Numbered from the stretch's first letter, positions 7,644-16,847 are shown. The stretch is DNA of 64,000 bases from Elusimicrobiota bacterium (GCA_016196755.1 JACPXC010000004.1:62001-126000), one strand, 5' to 3'. Numbers and translations are program-made. The notes: generated by a model from the sequence alone, not told the origin.

Positions 7644-9710
7644 TTATTTCTTGAACAGGCCCTTGAGCAGCTCGGTGCCCTGCCTGCGGAGGTCGTCGAC
7701 GGCTTTCTCGACGACCGGCTGCTTGAGGATGGAGACCGGGTCGAAGGTGGGCTTGGGTTCGCTGATGGTGCCGCCGATCTTGATGACGGCGGTCTGGCCC
7801 GCGACCTTGACCTTGGCGCGCATGTCGAGCGCGTCGGTGTTGAGGTTGGCGGAGCCGGACAGCTCGGCGTCGGCGACGTCGCCGTCGAGCTTGGACTCGC
7901 GGACCGTCAGCAGGCCCGACTTGAGAACGTAGTCGCCCTTGATCGACGAGAACTTCACCGTGTCGAAGCTCGGGAAGAACGGGAGCTTGACGAGGCCGGC
8001 GACCTTCTGGAGGGCGATGACGGGGATGAGGAGGGCCTTGGCCAGCGGCTTGTCGGCGGCCAGCAGCTTGAGGTCGGTGAAGCGTCCGGCGCCGACCGTC
8101 AGCGTGACGGCGCCGTCGAGGTTCTTGGGCTCGGAGCCGCCGGCGCTCTTGACGTCGAAGCTCAGCGCGGCGCTCTCGGCCGAGAAGTTGGCGTGCTTGA
8201 TGGCGCCGATGCTCAGCGAGCCCGCGGCGGAGAACGGCTTGCCCGGCGCGGCCTTGCCTCCGGCCTTGGACGCGGGCTTCTCGCCGGCATCCTTGACCTC
8301 CTCTTTCGCGCCCTTCTCCGACGGCAGCGCCGCCAGGTCGAGGCGCTCGAGGCGCGCCTCGAGCTTCACCTGCGGCGCCTTGCGCAGCCCCTTGGCGTCG
8401 AGCTTGGCCTCGAACGGGGCGTCGTTGAGAAGGCCCTTGAGCGACCCGGCCGCGGAGTCGGGCGTCAGGGCGAGGCGGGCGTTGACGCCGGCCAGGCGCT
8501 GGCCCTGGACCGTGGCGGCGGCACTCGAGAGAGACACGTTCCCGGCCAATACCGGATCGGCGGCCGAGCCCTTCGCGGCGAGGTCGGCCGAGAGCGTCCC
8601 GCTGGCGGCGTAGGCGGCGCCGCCCGGCACCAGGCGCGCGGCCTCGAGGAGCGACATCGGGGCGAGCCGCGCCTTGAAGTCGAGCGCCATCCCCCCCTTC
8701 GCCCCGGTGTCGGCCGAGCCCGAGGCGTCCAGCGAGACCGCGCCCCAGAGCGCCTTGGCCTCGGCGACCTTCCAGAGAGTCCCGGTCTGTTTGGCGCGCA
8801 GGGACAACGCCGCTCCGTCGCCCTTGAGCGCCAGGGTCTGGATGTCGACGCCTTTCTCGCCGAGCGCGGCCTTGAGCGGGCCGGAGAGGGCGGGCAGGGT
8901 GAAGCCCTCGGGGAGCGCGGCCAGCGCGGGCGCGGCGGTACGCGTGACGGCCGGAAGCTGGAGCTGGATGTCGAGGCGCGGGGCCAGGAAGTTCTCCACG
9001 CGCCCGGCGGCGCCGGCTTTGATCCCGTCGAGCGTCACGCTCAGGGGGTCGAAGGCCAGCGAGGCCTTCTCGAGCTTTCCCCCCGCGGCGTCGAGCGTGC
9101 CCTTGAGCTCGACGCGGCCGGAGTGCGACGCGCCTCCCGAGCGGACCGTGAAGTAGAACGAGACCGACAGCGGGACGGGGCCCTGGGGCCGCACCGAGGA
9201 GGCCTTCGCCTCGGCCTGGGTCAGGACGGCCTCGAGCCCCTTGCCGTCCTTGTACGAGAGCTTGCCGCCGGAGAGCGCGAGCTGGCGGACGGCCAGCACG
9301 GGCGGCGGCGCGGACGGGCCCGACGGCGCGGACGCCGCGGAACCCTTGACCGGCGGCGGCACGGCGTAGGAGGCCTCGAAGTCGGAGACCGAGACCTTGT
9401 CGATGAGGACCTGCCGGCTGACGATGAGCGGCCACCACTCCGGCGAAACGGTCACGGACTTGGCCTTTAACGCCGTGCCGGCCTTGAAGTCGGGGACCTC
9501 GGAGACCTCGAGGCCCGACAAGCTGATTCCGCCCAGACCGGCCGAGGCGGCTTCGAGCCTGACTTCGCGGCCCAACGCGGCGGAGGCCTTCTCGACCGCC
9601 AGCGCCTTGACCTTCTCGGGCGGCAGGAGGACGCGCACGGCGACCGCGCCGGCGGCCGCGAAAGCAGCCACAACGCCCAATGTCCAGCCCAGCCACTTCA
9701 ATTTCCTCAC
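7644..9710 (-). CDS. AsmA-family periplasmic protein
   Basis: The product is 688 residues. One N-terminal membrane helix (residues 7-28) is followed by long beta-rich repeats and the AsmA-like C-terminal region (LNTDALDMRAKVKVAGQ, then a KPTFDPVSILKQPV tail). AsmA/TamB-type proteins form groove-like bridges involved in lipid transport or outer-membrane assembly. It lies 20 bases after an Omp85-like gene, an arrangement like tamA-tamB, although TamB proper is much longer. The GTG start at 9710 has TAGGAT 6 bases upstream, so it may also have its own transcript. Confidence 0.75.
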   Translation of the reverse strand: MRKLKWLGWTLGVVAAFAAAGAVAVRVLLPPEKVKALAVEKASAALGREVRLEAASAGLGGISLSGLEVSEVPDFKAGTALKAKSVTVSPEWWPLIVSRQVLIDKVSVSDFEASYAVPPPVKGSAASAPSGPSAPPPVLAVRQLALSGGKLSYKDGKGLEAVLTQAEAKASSVRPQGPVPLSVSFYFTVRSGGASHSGRVELKGTLDAAGGKLEKASLAFDPLSVTLDGIKAGAAGRVENFLAPRLDIQLQLPAVTRTAAPALAALPEGFTLPALSGPLKAALGEKGVDIQTLALKGDGAALSLRAKQTGTLWKVAEAKALWGAVSLDASGSADTGAKGGMALDFKARLAPMSLLEAARLVPGGAAYAASGTLSADLAAKGSAADPVLAGNVSLSSAAATVQGQRLAGVNARLALTPDSAAGSLKGLLNDAPFEAKLDAKGLRKAPQVKLEARLERLDLAALPSEKGAKEEVKDAGEKPASKAGGKAAPGKPFSAAGSLSIGAIKHANFSAESAALSFDVKSAGGSEPKNLDGAVTLTVGAGRFTDLKLLAADKPLAKALLIPVIALQKVAGLVKLPFFPSFDTVKFSSIKGDYVLKSGLLTVRESKLDGDVADAELSGSANLNTDALDMRAKVKVAGQTAVIKIGGTISEPKPTFDPVSILKQPVVEKAVDDLRRQGTELLKGLFKK

Positions 9711-9716
9711 CCAGTC

Positions 9717-9722
9717 ATCCTA
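9717..9722 (-). promoter_or_regulatory. predicted start-proximal -10 box
   Basis: TAGGAT on the minus strand, 6 bases before GTG 9710. It fits the TANNNT pattern and would lie in the 20-base gap after the Omp85-like gene. Confidence 0.35.
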
Positions 9723-9730
9723 ACAAAACC

Positions 9731-11401
9731 TCACTGCCGGCGCAGGCGGTCGGAGGGGCTGTCGTCGGCGAGGATGGCGTCGGGGCGGCGGTTGAGCGGC
9801 CGGTTGGCGCTGCCGCCCAGCGCGAAGGCCTGTCCGCCCTTGACCGTCACCACGAAGCGCGAGCCGCCGGGTCCCTGGTTGAGCGCGTAGGCGCCGTCGA
9901 CGCGCAGCACGCCGCCCGAGGCGGAGCGCGACGACGACAGCCGCAGGCCCAGCCCCAGGTCGGTCTTCCAGGCGGCCTTGGTGAACTCCTTCCCGTCGGG
10001 GATCGCCGCGCCCGTCTCGATGAAGGCCACGGCCCCGAAATAGACCAGGCCGAGGACGTTCTTGTCGAAGAACAGGCGGTCCTCGAGGTTCGCCGTCATG
10101 ACCCGGGCGCCTTGGAAGGAGTGGTTCTTGTAGCCGCGCAGGCCGGTGTCGCCGCCCAGGTCGAGCTGGCGCTCTCCGTCGAGCTCCTTGGAGGCGGTGT
10201 ACTCGGCGTGGGCCACGAAGGTCTGGCGGAAGCGCAGCAGGGTCTGCCAGAAGAGGTTCATGCTGCCGGTGAGGATGCCGTTCTCGACGCGGCCTCCGCC
10301 CAGGCGGCTCGAGGTCACGGCCTGCGCCAGGCCGAATCGCCCCTCGCCGAGCCCGAGCCCCTTCTGCAGCGTCGCCCCCAGCGCCCAGCGGTCCCGGTCG
10401 GAGCCCAGGGACTTGGGCAGGGCCGCCGACTCCACCCCGAGCTCCCAGCCCAGGTTGAAGTCCTCGATGACCTTCATGCGGTCGATGTCGGTGGCCTTGT
10501 GATAGCGCGGCTCGATGAGCGCGTAGGCGGCCAACGGGCCCGTGAGGGTGCGTCCGTTGGGCAGGGTCCCGGCCGCCGTGCCCGGCTGGGCGCTGAAGGC
10601 GCTGTGCTCGTAGCGCCAGCCCAGGCCGGCGCGGTGCACCACCTCCTCGCGTTTGGCGAGGCGCTGGGCGGCCAGCAGGCGCGTGGCGCGGAAGTCGTGG
10701 AGGAACTCGCTGGCCGTGGCCCCGGAGGCGTAGAGGGTCTCGTCCTGCACGACCCGCGCGAAGGAGCCTTCGGCCGCCCAGGGCGTCGCATAGCCGTAGA
10801 ACGGCTTCTGGAGCCGCGCGCCCACCTCGTTGCCGCGGTCGGTGGCGGCGAGATGGGCCAGGAAGCGCGCGTTCCCGCCGAGGAAGCGCGGGTCGCCGTA
10901 GCGGAACTCGTTGCGCTTGTGGCTGCCCTGGCGGGCGTGGAACGCCGAGACCTGCTTGCCGGAGCCCAGCAGGTTGCCCTCGGAGACCCCGAAGACGAAA
11001 GAGCTCGTCCCCCCTTCCGTGCCGACGCTCAGGCGCGGCGTCAGGGTCCAGGAGTCCTGGGTGCGCACGGAGAGGTCGACCGAGCCGTCCGGACGCGGGG
11101 TCGGGATGACGGCGGCGTGGCGGATGAAGCCCAGGGAGCGCAGGTTGCGCTCGCTCTCCAGGGCCTTGAGCGGGTCGAAGGGGTCGCCGACCTTTAGCAG
11201 CATCTCGCGCAGCACCACCTTCTGGCGCGTCACGCGGTGGATACGGTTGGCGATGCGGAACGGCCAGGTGTCGTCGGCCGGGAGGGCGGGGTCGAAGACG
11301 TTGAGGGTGACGACGTCGACGGAGGCGACCGGAGGGAAGTCCTGGGCGGCGGCGCGGCCCGCCACCAGGATGGCCAGCGCGGCGGCGCCGAGCGCCCTCA
11401 T
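9731..11401 (-). CDS. Omp85/BamA-like outer-membrane protein with a POTRA domain
   Basis: The product is 556 residues with a signal peptide ending at about GRAAAQ. One POTRA-like domain is visible (residues about 45-125: LREMLLKVGDPFDPLKALE, then ERNLRSLGFIRHA), followed by a C-terminal barrel of alternating strands, with EGNLLGSGKQVSA typical of the first barrel strands. The protein should sit in the outer membrane and insert proteins or move lipids. The ATG at 11401 overlaps the metF stop (ATGA). The longer frame upstream only reads through metF. With a single POTRA it is smaller than BamA and is probably an accessory Omp85 protein paired with the AsmA-like protein downstream. Confidence 0.78.
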   Translation of the reverse strand: MRALGAAALAILVAGRAAAQDFPPVASVDVVTLNVFDPALPADDTWPFRIANRIHRVTRQKVVLREMLLKVGDPFDPLKALESERNLRSLGFIRHAAVIPTPRPDGSVDLSVRTQDSWTLTPRLSVGTEGGTSSFVFGVSEGNLLGSGKQVSAFHARQGSHKRNEFRYGDPRFLGGNARFLAHLAATDRGNEVGARLQKPFYGYATPWAAEGSFARVVQDETLYASGATASEFLHDFRATRLLAAQRLAKREEVVHRAGLGWRYEHSAFSAQPGTAAGTLPNGRTLTGPLAAYALIEPRYHKATDIDRMKVIEDFNLGWELGVESAALPKSLGSDRDRWALGATLQKGLGLGEGRFGLAQAVTSSRLGGGRVENGILTGSMNLFWQTLLRFRQTFVAHAEYTASKELDGERQLDLGGDTGLRGYKNHSFQGARVMTANLEDRLFFDKNVLGLVYFGAVAFIETGAAIPDGKEFTKAAWKTDLGLGLRLSSSRSASGGVLRVDGAYALNQGPGGSRFVVTVKGGQAFALGGSANRPLNRRPDAILADDSPSDRLRRQ

Positions 11402-12264
11402 CCGCGGCGCAGGGTCTCGAGGACGTTCGACGTCGAGTGCGAGCGGTTGAGGGTGTAGAAGTGAACGCCCGGCGCCCCTCCCTCGAGCAGGCCGCGGCAC
11501 TGGCGCACGGCCCATTCCACGCCGAAGCGGACCACGGCCTCCTTGTCCTCGGCGATGGGCGCCAGCCGCTCGGTCAGCTCGGCGGGCAGGCGCGCCCCGC
11601 ACATCTCGGTGAAGCGCTTGGTCTGCTGGAAGCCGGTGACAGGCATGATCCCGGGGACGATCGGGCAGCGCACCCCGGCCGCGCGCGCGCGCGCGACGAA
11701 GTCGAAGTAATCCTTGTTGTCGAAGAAGAGCTGGGTGATGACCCAGTCCCCGCCGGCGTCGACCTTCTCCTTGAGCCGGGCGAGGTCGGCCTCGAGCGAG
11801 ACCGCCTCCGGGTGCTTCTCGGGGTAGCCGGCCACCGCCATCGCGAAGTCCCCCTCGGCGCCGATGAGGCGCACGAGGTCGGCCGCGTAGGGTACCTCGC
11901 GCCGGTCGGCCGGGAGGGCCGAGCCGTCCTTGGGGGAGTCGCCGCGCAGGGCCACGACGTTCTCGATGCGCAGGGCCTTGAGCCGCGCGAGCACGGCCTT
12001 GAGCTCGGCCTTCGTGTGCGCGACGCAGGTCAGGTGCGAGGCGGTCTCGAGTCCCAGCTCGGCCTTGATCATGCCCGCCGTCTCGATGGTCTTCTCGCGC
12101 CCGGAGCCGCCGGCGCCGTAGGTGATGGTTACGAAGTCGGGGCCCAAGGCCTTGAGCTCGCGGACCGTCTCCTTGAAGCGCTCCATGTCCTCGGGCGCCT
12201 TGGGCAGGAAGAACTCGAAGGAAAAGACCGGCTTTCCCCTCGTGAAGAGCTCAGGGATGCGCAT
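11398..12264 (-). CDS. metF: methylenetetrahydrofolate reductase
   Basis: The product is 288 residues, the normal length for bacterial MetF. Family motifs include FSFEFFLPK at the first beta strand, FVTITYGAGGS, VALRGDSPKDG and QLFFDNKDYFDFV. It reduces 5,10-methylene- to 5-methyl-tetrahydrofolate with FAD, supplying methyl groups for methionine synthesis in the cytoplasm. The stop overlaps the start of an outer-membrane protein gene (ATGA), a pairing with no obvious functional logic. A TAGAAT hexamer lies 9 bases before the ATG. Confidence 0.96.
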   Translation of the reverse strand: MRIPELFTRGKPVFSFEFFLPKAPEDMERFKETVRELKALGPDFVTITYGAGGSGREKTIETAGMIKAELGLETASHLTCVAHTKAELKAVLARLKALRIENVVALRGDSPKDGSALPADRREVPYAADLVRLIGAEGDFAMAVAGYPEKHPEAVSLEADLARLKEKVDAGGDWVITQLFFDNKDYFDFVARARAAGVRCPIVPGIMPVTGFQQTKRFTEMCGARLPAELTERLAPIAEDKEAVVRFGVEWAVRQCRGLLEGGAPGVHFYTLNRSHSTSNVLETLRRG

Positions 12265-12273
12265 GACGGAGGG

Positions 12274-12279
12274 ATTCTA
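12274..12279 (-). promoter_or_regulatory. predicted -10 box of metF
   Basis: TAGAAT on the minus strand, 9 bases before the metF ATG at 12264, in an otherwise empty 35-base gap. Confidence 0.45.
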
Positions 12280-12299
12280 TTCTTTTTGCGAAGACTCGA

Positions 12300-15200
12300 C
12301 TACTTGGAGGAGACCCGCGCGCCGACGCGCGCCTGGCTCGCCTCGATCAGGCGCTGGTACTCCTCGACCATGGCGGAGTCCTTGTTGACGCCCAGGGCGA
12401 CCTTGTAGTCGGCCACCGCGTTCTCGAACTGGCCCATGTTGACGAAGGTCGAGGCTCGGTTGCGGTAATAGCGGTCGTGGTCGGGATGCAGCTCGACGGC
12501 TCGGCTGAAGCTCTCGAGCGCCTTCTCGTAGCGCTTGCGCGAGAAGTGGCACAGGCCCAGGCCGTTGTGGGCGGCCGCGTGGTCGGGCGCGAACTTGACC
12601 GCGTACTCGTAGTTCTCCTGGGCGCGGTCGAGCTCCTTGAGGAAGAAGCGGAGGTTGCCGGCCTTGACGAAGGACTCGGCGTAGGGACTGTCGGCCTGGG
12701 CCTTGAGGGCGATGATGCCGGCCTTGAGGCCGTCGCCGTACTTGCGCCGCGCGGTCAACAGGGTCACCAGGCTCAGATGGGTCATGGGGTCGGCCGGGGC
12801 GAGTTGGACCGCGCGCCGGAAGTCCTGCTCGGCGGCGTCGAGCGAGTCCTGGGCGGCCAGCGCCGAGCCGCGCGCCAGGTAGGCCGCCGTCATGCGCCCG
12901 TCGGCCTCCAGCGCCCGTGTGTACTCGAGGATGGCCTGGTCGTAGAGCCCGGCGTTGTGCAGGGCGTTGCCGCGCACGAGGTACGAATAGGGGTCGTCGG
13001 CGTCCTGCTCGATGGAGCTCCCCATCGCGTCGATTCGGGCGCGGAAGTCCCAGGCCGGGCCGGGGTCCTCGCCGAGGGTGAGGTCCGCCGACTTAGCACC
13101 CGGGTCGAGCGCCATCGCCTGGCGGTAGGCTCGGTCGGATTCCTTGTACTGGCGCAGGGCGGCGTGGGCGATCGCGCGCGCGAGGTGCGCCTGCGGGCGC
13201 GGCGGGTCGAGCCGCGCGCCGTCGTCTAGGTCCCGCGCGGCGCGCGAGGCGTCGCCGTTGGCCAGGTAGGCCAGGCCGCGCTGGATGTAGGCCCAGCCGC
13301 GGTCGCCGTCGATCTGGAGCGCTTTGGAGCAGGCGTCGATCGCCCGCGAGGCGCGCCCGCGCAGGCGCTCGGCGTGGCAGAGGTCGACGAGCTCCTCCAC
13401 CGGCCGCGGGGCCAGCGTGGCGGCGCGGTGCAGGTCGTCGACCGCGTCGGCGAGCTCTCCCAGGCCGGCATGGGCCAGGCCGCGCAGGTGGTAGGCGCGA
13501 GCGGCCTTGCGGTCGAGGGCCACGGCGCGGTCGAGGGAGCGCACCGCCTCGGGGTAGATGCGGGTCTTGAGCTGGACGTAGCCGGCCAAGGTCTGGAGCT
13601 CGGCCGACTTGGGGTCCGCGCGCAGCGCCTCCTCCAGGTCGTCGAAGGCCTGGTGGGTCATGCCCAGCGCGGCGCGGGCCTCGGCCCGGGCCGCCTTGGC
13701 CGGGGCGGCCGGCCCCTTCTGCTGGAGGCTGCGGTCGAGCGCGGCGATCGCCTTCCAGAACTCCTTCTTGCGCAGCCGCGCGATCCCGAGGTCGAGCAGG
13801 GCCTCGGCGTCGCCTGGCTCGAGCTCGACGGACTTGACGAAATCCTTGAGCGCCTCGTCCCAGGCCCCGCGTCCCGCCGCGATGCGGCCGCGGCGGTCGT
13901 AGGCCGCCGCCAGCTTGGGCTCGGCCTTGATGGCGGCGGTCAGGTCCGCCTCGGCGTCCTCGGTCCGGCCGGCCGCGGCGAGGATGCCGGCCCGGCCGAG
14001 CAGGGCGGCGGCGAGGTCGGGCTTGAGCGCTAGCGCCTTGTCGTAGTCTGCCTGGGCGCGGCGCGGCTCGAAGAACTTCTCATAGAGCGCCGCGCGGTCG
14101 AGCCAGCCTTCCGGGTCCTCGGGCGCGGCGGCGACGGCGGCGGTCAGGTCGGTGAGCGCGGCCTTGGCCTCGCCGTCGGCCTCGCGGGCCGCCGCCCGGC
14201 GGCGCAAGGCGCGCCCGGCCAGGCGCTTGGAGCCGGCGCGCGGGTCGGAGAGCGCGGCGGTCAGGGCCTTGGTGTACATCGCCACGGCCTCCTTGAGGAG
14301 CTTGTTCTCGGCCAGGCGGTCGCCCATCGCCGTGGCGGCCTCGGCGTCGGGGACCTCGAGCTTGAGCGCGGCCTTGAGGTCGGCCAGCCCGTCGTCGACC
14401 ATGCCGAGGCGGCACCACGACTCGCCGCGGTGGTAGAGCGGCGAGAAATCGGCCGGGGCGATCCTGACCGCCTCGGCGAAATCCTTGCCGGCCAGGGTCT
14501 TGTTGCCCTTCTTGAGGTACATGAGCGCGCGGCCGACCCGGACGCGCGAGTTCTCGGGCGAGAGTTGGATGGCGCGCGACCAGGCCGCGAAGGCGCGGTC
14601 GTCGCCCTGGCCGGCCAGGATCCGGGCCAAGACCTCGTAGGCCATCGAGAAGTCGCGGTTCGAGTTGAGGACCCGGGTCAGCTCCTTGACCGCCTGGGGG
14701 ATCTTGTCGGCGTCGGCGTAGGCGCGCGCCAGGTGGACCCGGGCCGTCATGTGATCGGGGCGTTCCTTGACCGCGCGCCCGAAGTCTTCGATGGCGCCGT
14801 CGAGGTCGCCCAGCGCGCGGCGCGCGCGGCCGCGGCCGAGGTAGGCCTCGGCGTCGCCGGGGTCCTTCTCGACGACGAGGTCGTAGTCCTTGAGGGCCTC
14901 GGCGGGCCGGCCGGAGAGCGTCTTGGCGTCGGCGCGGGCGCGGCGGAAATCCTGGTCCGAGCGCGTGTTCTTGAGCGGGCGGACCAGGTCGCGGCGCATC
15001 CCGTCGTCGTCGCCGGCGGCGCCGCGCACCTGGGCGCGCAGGGCCAGGGCGGGCATGTAGTCGTCGTCGGCGTCGATCGCCTCGGCCAGGGCCTGCTCGG
15101 CCGCGTTGAAGTCGCCGAGGCGGTAGGCGGTCAGGGCGGCGTCATAGGCCTCGAGGCTGGCCTCGCGGCCGCGGCGGCGCTTGAGGGGTCTGGCGGAGCC

Positions 15201-15377
15201 CCTGTCCCGCTTGGCGTCCTCGCGGCGCAGGTCCTCGCGCGCCTCCTCCTCCCGCGGCGGAGGCTCGGAGGCCTGAGTCCGGCGCGGGCGCGCCGAACGC
15301 GCGGCTTCCGCGGCCGCGCCCGTGAACAGGGCGGCCGCAGACGCCAGGGCCAGGGTCCGTAGGGTACGCGTCTTCAT
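12300..15377 (-). CDS. large TPR-repeat protein with signal peptide
   Basis: The product is 1025 residues. A signal peptide (about residues 1-26, ending GAAAEAA) precedes a charged Arg/Glu-rich linker to about residue 80. Some two dozen TPR-like helical pairs follow with typical W/Y/G/A spacing (for example AEAYLGRGRARRALGDLDGA and AAYDRRGRIAAGRGAWDEA). It is probably a periplasmic or surface scaffold. The start is placed at ATG 15377 because the signal peptide begins there and the predicted promoter overlaps the only alternative ATG (15404). No enzymatic domain is seen. Confidence 0.85.
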   Translation of the reverse strand: MKTRTLRTLALASAAALFTGAAAEAARSARPRRTQASEPPPREEEAREDLRREDAKRDRGSARPLKRRRGREASLEAYDAALTAYRLGDFNAAEQALAEAIDADDDYMPALALRAQVRGAAGDDDGMRRDLVRPLKNTRSDQDFRRARADAKTLSGRPAEALKDYDLVVEKDPGDAEAYLGRGRARRALGDLDGAIEDFGRAVKERPDHMTARVHLARAYADADKIPQAVKELTRVLNSNRDFSMAYEVLARILAGQGDDRAFAAWSRAIQLSPENSRVRVGRALMYLKKGNKTLAGKDFAEAVRIAPADFSPLYHRGESWCRLGMVDDGLADLKAALKLEVPDAEAATAMGDRLAENKLLKEAVAMYTKALTAALSDPRAGSKRLAGRALRRRAAAREADGEAKAALTDLTAAVAAAPEDPEGWLDRAALYEKFFEPRRAQADYDKALALKPDLAAALLGRAGILAAAGRTEDAEADLTAAIKAEPKLAAAYDRRGRIAAGRGAWDEALKDFVKSVELEPGDAEALLDLGIARLRKKEFWKAIAALDRSLQQKGPAAPAKAARAEARAALGMTHQAFDDLEEALRADPKSAELQTLAGYVQLKTRIYPEAVRSLDRAVALDRKAARAYHLRGLAHAGLGELADAVDDLHRAATLAPRPVEELVDLCHAERLRGRASRAIDACSKALQIDGDRGWAYIQRGLAYLANGDASRAARDLDDGARLDPPRPQAHLARAIAHAALRQYKESDRAYRQAMALDPGAKSADLTLGEDPGPAWDFRARIDAMGSSIEQDADDPYSYLVRGNALHNAGLYDQAILEYTRALEADGRMTAAYLARGSALAAQDSLDAAEQDFRRAVQLAPADPMTHLSLVTLLTARRKYGDGLKAGIIALKAQADSPYAESFVKAGNLRFFLKELDRAQENYEYAVKFAPDHAAAHNGLGLCHFSRKRYEKALESFSRAVELHPDHDRYYRNRASTFVNMGQFENAVADYKVALGVNKDSAMVEEYQRLIEASQARVGARVSSK

Positions 15378-15388
15378 CCTTCCCTGGA

Positions 15389-15417
15389 TGTATACCTGAC
15401 TCATGTTAAGGAATCAA
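15389..15417 (-). promoter_or_regulatory. predicted promoter of the TPR gene
   Basis: On the minus strand, TTGATT (15412-15417) and TATACA (15389-15394) are separated by 17 bases. The -10 lies 11 bases before the ATG at 15377. Confidence 0.55.
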
Positions 15418-15434
15418 TAACGGCTAGGGCCCCT

Positions 15435-16445
15435 CTAGCGGTAGAAATTGCGGGTCCAGGCGTGGGCCTTGAGGGTCTCGAGGAGGGCGGGCTCAAGCGC
15501 GGCGCCGTCGGCGGCGCGGACGTTGGCCGACACGTGGGACGCCGCGCGCATGCCGGGGATCACGGTGGCGACTTCGGGCGCGCTCAGGCACCAGCGCAGG
15601 GCGGCCTCGGTCAGCGTCTCGCCGTGGTTGGGGACGAGTAGACCCTTGAGGGCGTCGGCGCGGCGGCAGGTCTCGGCCAGTCGGTCGCCGCCGAAGTAGT
15701 AGCTGCGGAAATCCTCCGGCGTGAAGCGGGTCTGGGGCGTCAGCGTCCCGGTCAGGCCGCCCTCGTCGAACGGGCAGCGCACGATGATGCCGACCCCCTT
15801 CTCACGGCAGGCCGGGAAGAGACGCTCCGCCGCGCGCTGGTCGAAGAGGTTGAAGATGACCTGCACGGCGTCGGCCACGCCGGCCTGGACCGCGCCGAGC
15901 GCGGAATCCGGGTCGTCGGAGTTGACCGACAGGCCGACCAGGCGGACCTTGCCCTCCTCGCGCAGGCGCGTGAAGACTCCCAGCGTCTCCGGCCAGAGCG
16001 GGTCGGCCAGCCAGCGGTCGTTCCAGACGTGGAACATCAGGACGTCGATGGAGTCGCGGCGCAGATTGCGCAGCGAGCGCTCGGCCGAGGCGCGCACCCA
16101 GTCCGGCGGGAAGGCGTGGGCGAGGCGGGTGCGCTCGTGGGCCGGCCATTCCATGTTCTGCGGCGGGACCTTGGTCCCCACGCTGGCCTTGGCCCCGGTC
16201 TCGCGCAGGACGCGGGCGATGAGCCGCTCGCTGTGGCCGTGCCCATAGACCGCGGCGGTGTCGAAATAGTCGATCCCGTGCTCGATGGCGGCGCGCAGGG
16301 CCTTGAGCGAGTCCTCGTCCTCGGTGCGCCCCCACATCGACTTGCCGATGCCCCAGCCGCCGAAGCCGATCTCGGAGACCGAGAGGCCGGAGCGGCCGAG
16401 CGGCCGGCGCCGCATCGCGGCGGGCCCGGGGACGGCCGCGCTCAT
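15435..16445 (-). CDS. aldo/keto reductase
   Basis: The product is 336 residues with a TIM-barrel AKR pattern. Family features include GGWGIGKSMWG, IDYFDTAAVYGHGHSE (Asp and Tyr of the catalytic tetrad), VGTKVPP (Lys) and DVLMFHVWN (His). AKRs reduce aldehydes and ketones with NADPH in the cytosol; the substrate is unknown. The start ATG at 16445 overlaps the clpS stop (ATGA), so the two are co-translated. Upstream sequence in the same frame is clpS read out of frame. Confidence 0.9.
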   Translation of the reverse strand: MSAAVPGPAAMRRRPLGRSGLSVSEIGFGGWGIGKSMWGRTEDEDSLKALRAAIEHGIDYFDTAAVYGHGHSERLIARVLRETGAKASVGTKVPPQNMEWPAHERTRLAHAFPPDWVRASAERSLRNLRRDSIDVLMFHVWNDRWLADPLWPETLGVFTRLREEGKVRLVGLSVNSDDPDSALGAVQAGVADAVQVIFNLFDQRAAERLFPACREKGVGIIVRCPFDEGGLTGTLTPQTRFTPEDFRSYYFGGDRLAETCRRADALKGLLVPNHGETLTEAALRWCLSAPEVATVIPGMRAASHVSANVRAADGAALEPALLETLKAHAWTRNFYR

Positions 16446-16720
16446 TGGGTCACCTTCACGGTAAGCCGGATGTCCTCGAGGACGGCGGCCACCGCCTCGC
16501 AGCGCTCCTGGGCCCCGGTATAGACCACCGCGCAGCCCTTCGAGTGGACTTCCCAGGACCAGGCCCGGGCTTGCGAGAGCGAGCAGTGGACGGCCTTCGT
16601 CAGTTGGCGCTCCACCTCGTCGAAGGTATGGCACTCGCAGTTGAACAGCACGACCCGCCAGCCGGTGCCGACGCCGGAGGATGTGTCGGTGTCCTGGACC
16701 GTGGACGTTCCCGTCGACAT
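16442..16720 (-). CDS. clpS: ATP-dependent Clp protease adaptor ClpS
   Basis: The product is 92 residues with a disordered N-terminus and the ClpS core. WRVVLFNCECHTFDEV matches the strand that carries the N-degron pocket (usually NDD; here NCE, one acidic residue short), and the core ends HSKGCAVVYTG. ClpS hands N-end-rule substrates to ClpA/ClpC. The altered pocket residues may change substrate range. TATAAT lies 7 bases before the ATG. It is coupled to the aldo/keto reductase. Confidence 0.85.
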   Translation of the reverse strand: MSTGTSTVQDTDTSSGVGTGWRVVLFNCECHTFDEVERQLTKAVHCSLSQARAWSWEVHSKGCAVVYTGAQERCEAVAAVLEDIRLTVKVTQ

Positions 16721-16727
16721 GGGGCCG

Positions 16728-16733
16728 ATTATA
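16728..16733 (-). promoter_or_regulatory. predicted -10 box of clpS
   Basis: A consensus TATAAT on the minus strand, 7 bases before the clpS ATG (16720). There is no recognisable -35 and no room for a ribosome-binding site if transcription starts normally. Confidence 0.55.
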
Positions 16734-16781
16734 GTAGAAAAGCGGGGAGTCGGAGGAAGGTAAGAGGAAGGTAAGGGAGGC

Positions 16782-16810
16782 TTGACATATAAAGGAGTGG
16801 GGGCAATACT
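16782..16810 (+). promoter_or_regulatory. promoter of the kinase operon
   Basis: A perfect TTGACA (16782-16787) is followed after 17 bases by AATACT (16805-16810). Unlike most genes here it gives a real leader of about 40 bases, with GGAGG 4 bases before the ATG at 16859. Confidence 0.6.
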
Positions 16811-16815
16811 GAAAC

Positions 16816-16847
16816 GACGGCGCCGAACCCTCCGCCTCGGCGTCGTC
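16816..16847 (+). promoter_or_regulatory. hairpin in the kinase operon leader
   Basis: GACGGCGCCGA (16816-16826) can pair with TCGGCGTCGTC (16837-16847), allowing one G-U pair, around a 10-base loop. It lies just before the ribosome-binding site and has no T-tract, so a role in translation control is possible but unproven. Confidence 0.4.

Noticed and set aside
7398-9470. 690-codon plus-strand frame opposite the AsmA-like gene
   Set aside because: The translation is Gly/Arg/Glu-rich low-complexity sequence; the minus strand carries a membrane helix and family-like repeats.
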